This document shows, piece by piece, positions 63,760-64,000 of a DNA stretch of 64,000 nt. The DNA is from Winslowiella toletana (GTDB taxonomy: Bacteria; Pseudomonadota; Gammaproteobacteria; Enterobacterales; Enterobacteriaceae): contig NZ_JAGGMQ010000001.1 in NCBI RefSeq assembly GCF_017875465.1, positions 4,898,001 through 4,962,000 of the forward strand, written 5' to 3'. The notes under the pieces were generated by a model. That model saw only the letters and a list, made by a program, of their open reading frames with translations. It had not been told where the DNA came from and did not search any database. Within the stretch, counting starts at the first letter, position 1. The number at the start of each line of letters is the position of its first letter. A program made the position numbers and the translations under genes.

Positions 63760-64000
63760 TTAACTTAACTCATCCAGCACCCTGTCCAGCACGCGCAGGA
63801 AAATATCGGCGTGTTCGCGGTTAAACGGTAACGGTGGACGGATCTTAAGAATATTGGCGGCCGGACCGGCACTACTGACCAGTACACCATTGTCACGCAT
63901 CAGATTCACCACTGCGCTGGCCATTTCGCCATCCGGCGTTTGCTGGCCGTCATCCTGCACCAGTTCGAGCGCAAGAAACAGTCCGGCGCCTCTGACGTCA
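63760..64000 (-). CDS. Class III aminotransferase, C-terminal end (cut by window edge)
   Basis: The last 79 codons of a minus-strand gene that continues beyond 64000. The readable part DVRGAGLFLALELVQDDGQQ, then MRDNGVLVSSAGPAANILKI and RPPLPFNREHADIFLRVLDR is the C-terminal domain of class III PLP aminotransferases (ornithine, 4-aminobutyrate or beta-alanine type). The PLP lysine is outside the window, so the substrate cannot be given. The 175-bp gap to the His/Cys-rich gene shows no gene. Confidence 0.85.
   Translation of the reverse strand, partial: DVRGAGLFLALELVQDDGQQTPDGEMASAVVNLMRDNGVLVSSAGPAANILKIRPPLPFNREHADIFLRVLDRVLDELS

Noticed and set aside
1..64000. tRNA or rRNA genes
   Set aside because: No cloverleaf-like or rRNA-like stretches were noticed by eye; a tRNA search program would be needed to exclude them fully.

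Overview
The window looks like a chromosomal segment of a plant-associated enterobacterium in the Erwinia/Pantoea group (Erwiniaceae). This is judged from recognisable enterobacterial proteins (Dcp, RluF, LplA, DigH, PptA, HpxO, CusCBA), a pectic oligosaccharide uptake set of soft-rot type (togMNAB plus a KdgM porin), the dat-ddc pair for 1,3-diaminopropane, and a chromosomal class A beta-lactamase. The species cannot be fixed from the sequence alone. No rRNA, tRNA or CRISPR array was seen.

Left part (1-16.4 kb): dcp and a class A beta-lactamase; an AT-rich tandem pair of unknown paralogous genes with duplicated leaders; hpxO (urate hydroxylase) with a palindromic operator; an Asp/Glu racemase-like protein beside an ArsR-type regulator; a second, stand-alone EF-G; an EamA exporter ending inside a REP-like inverted pair; a VF530-family protein; ddc and dat; rluF; and a small membrane protein overlapping an ECF-type sigma factor.

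16.4-25.3 kb: a membrane metallophosphoesterase, then a GntR regulator followed by a co-directional cluster: glutamine-amidotransferase-like hydrolase, polyamine-type binding protein, creatinase-like pita-bread hydrolase, fused two-domain ABC permease, ATPase and a DapA-like lyase. This looks like an uptake and breakdown pathway for an unidentified nitrogen compound.

25.3-33.2 kb is a scarred accessory region: a GNAT enzyme, a 5'-truncated aroE-like gene, a candidate membrane toxin and two-helix partner gene, an IS3-family remnant, a DUF4440 protein, an orphan ATPase, digH, and a zinc/quinone oxidoreductase-type gene split by an intact 1207-bp IS3-family element with a CAAC target duplication.

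33.2-41.9 kb: a LysR regulator, KdgM-type porin, togB/A/N/M on the minus strand behind KdgR-like and CRP-like sites, an Ala/Thr-rich lipoprotein and lplA. 42-43.4 kb is another scar zone, with two small membrane proteins, relics of a short-chain dehydrogenase and a perfect 44-bp direct repeat.

43.4-64 kb: an LTA-synthase-like transferase; a divergent organosulfur cluster (flavin monooxygenase, cysteine-synthase-like enzyme, split SsuABC-type transporter); a cytosolic FIST-domain chemoreceptor and a transmembrane chemoreceptor, each behind a sigma-28 (FliA) promoter; an MFS exporter; pptA; an XRE regulator with twin palindromic operators; a cusCBA copper/silver efflux operon preceded by a small His/Cys-rich secreted protein; and the end of a class III aminotransferase cut by the window edge.
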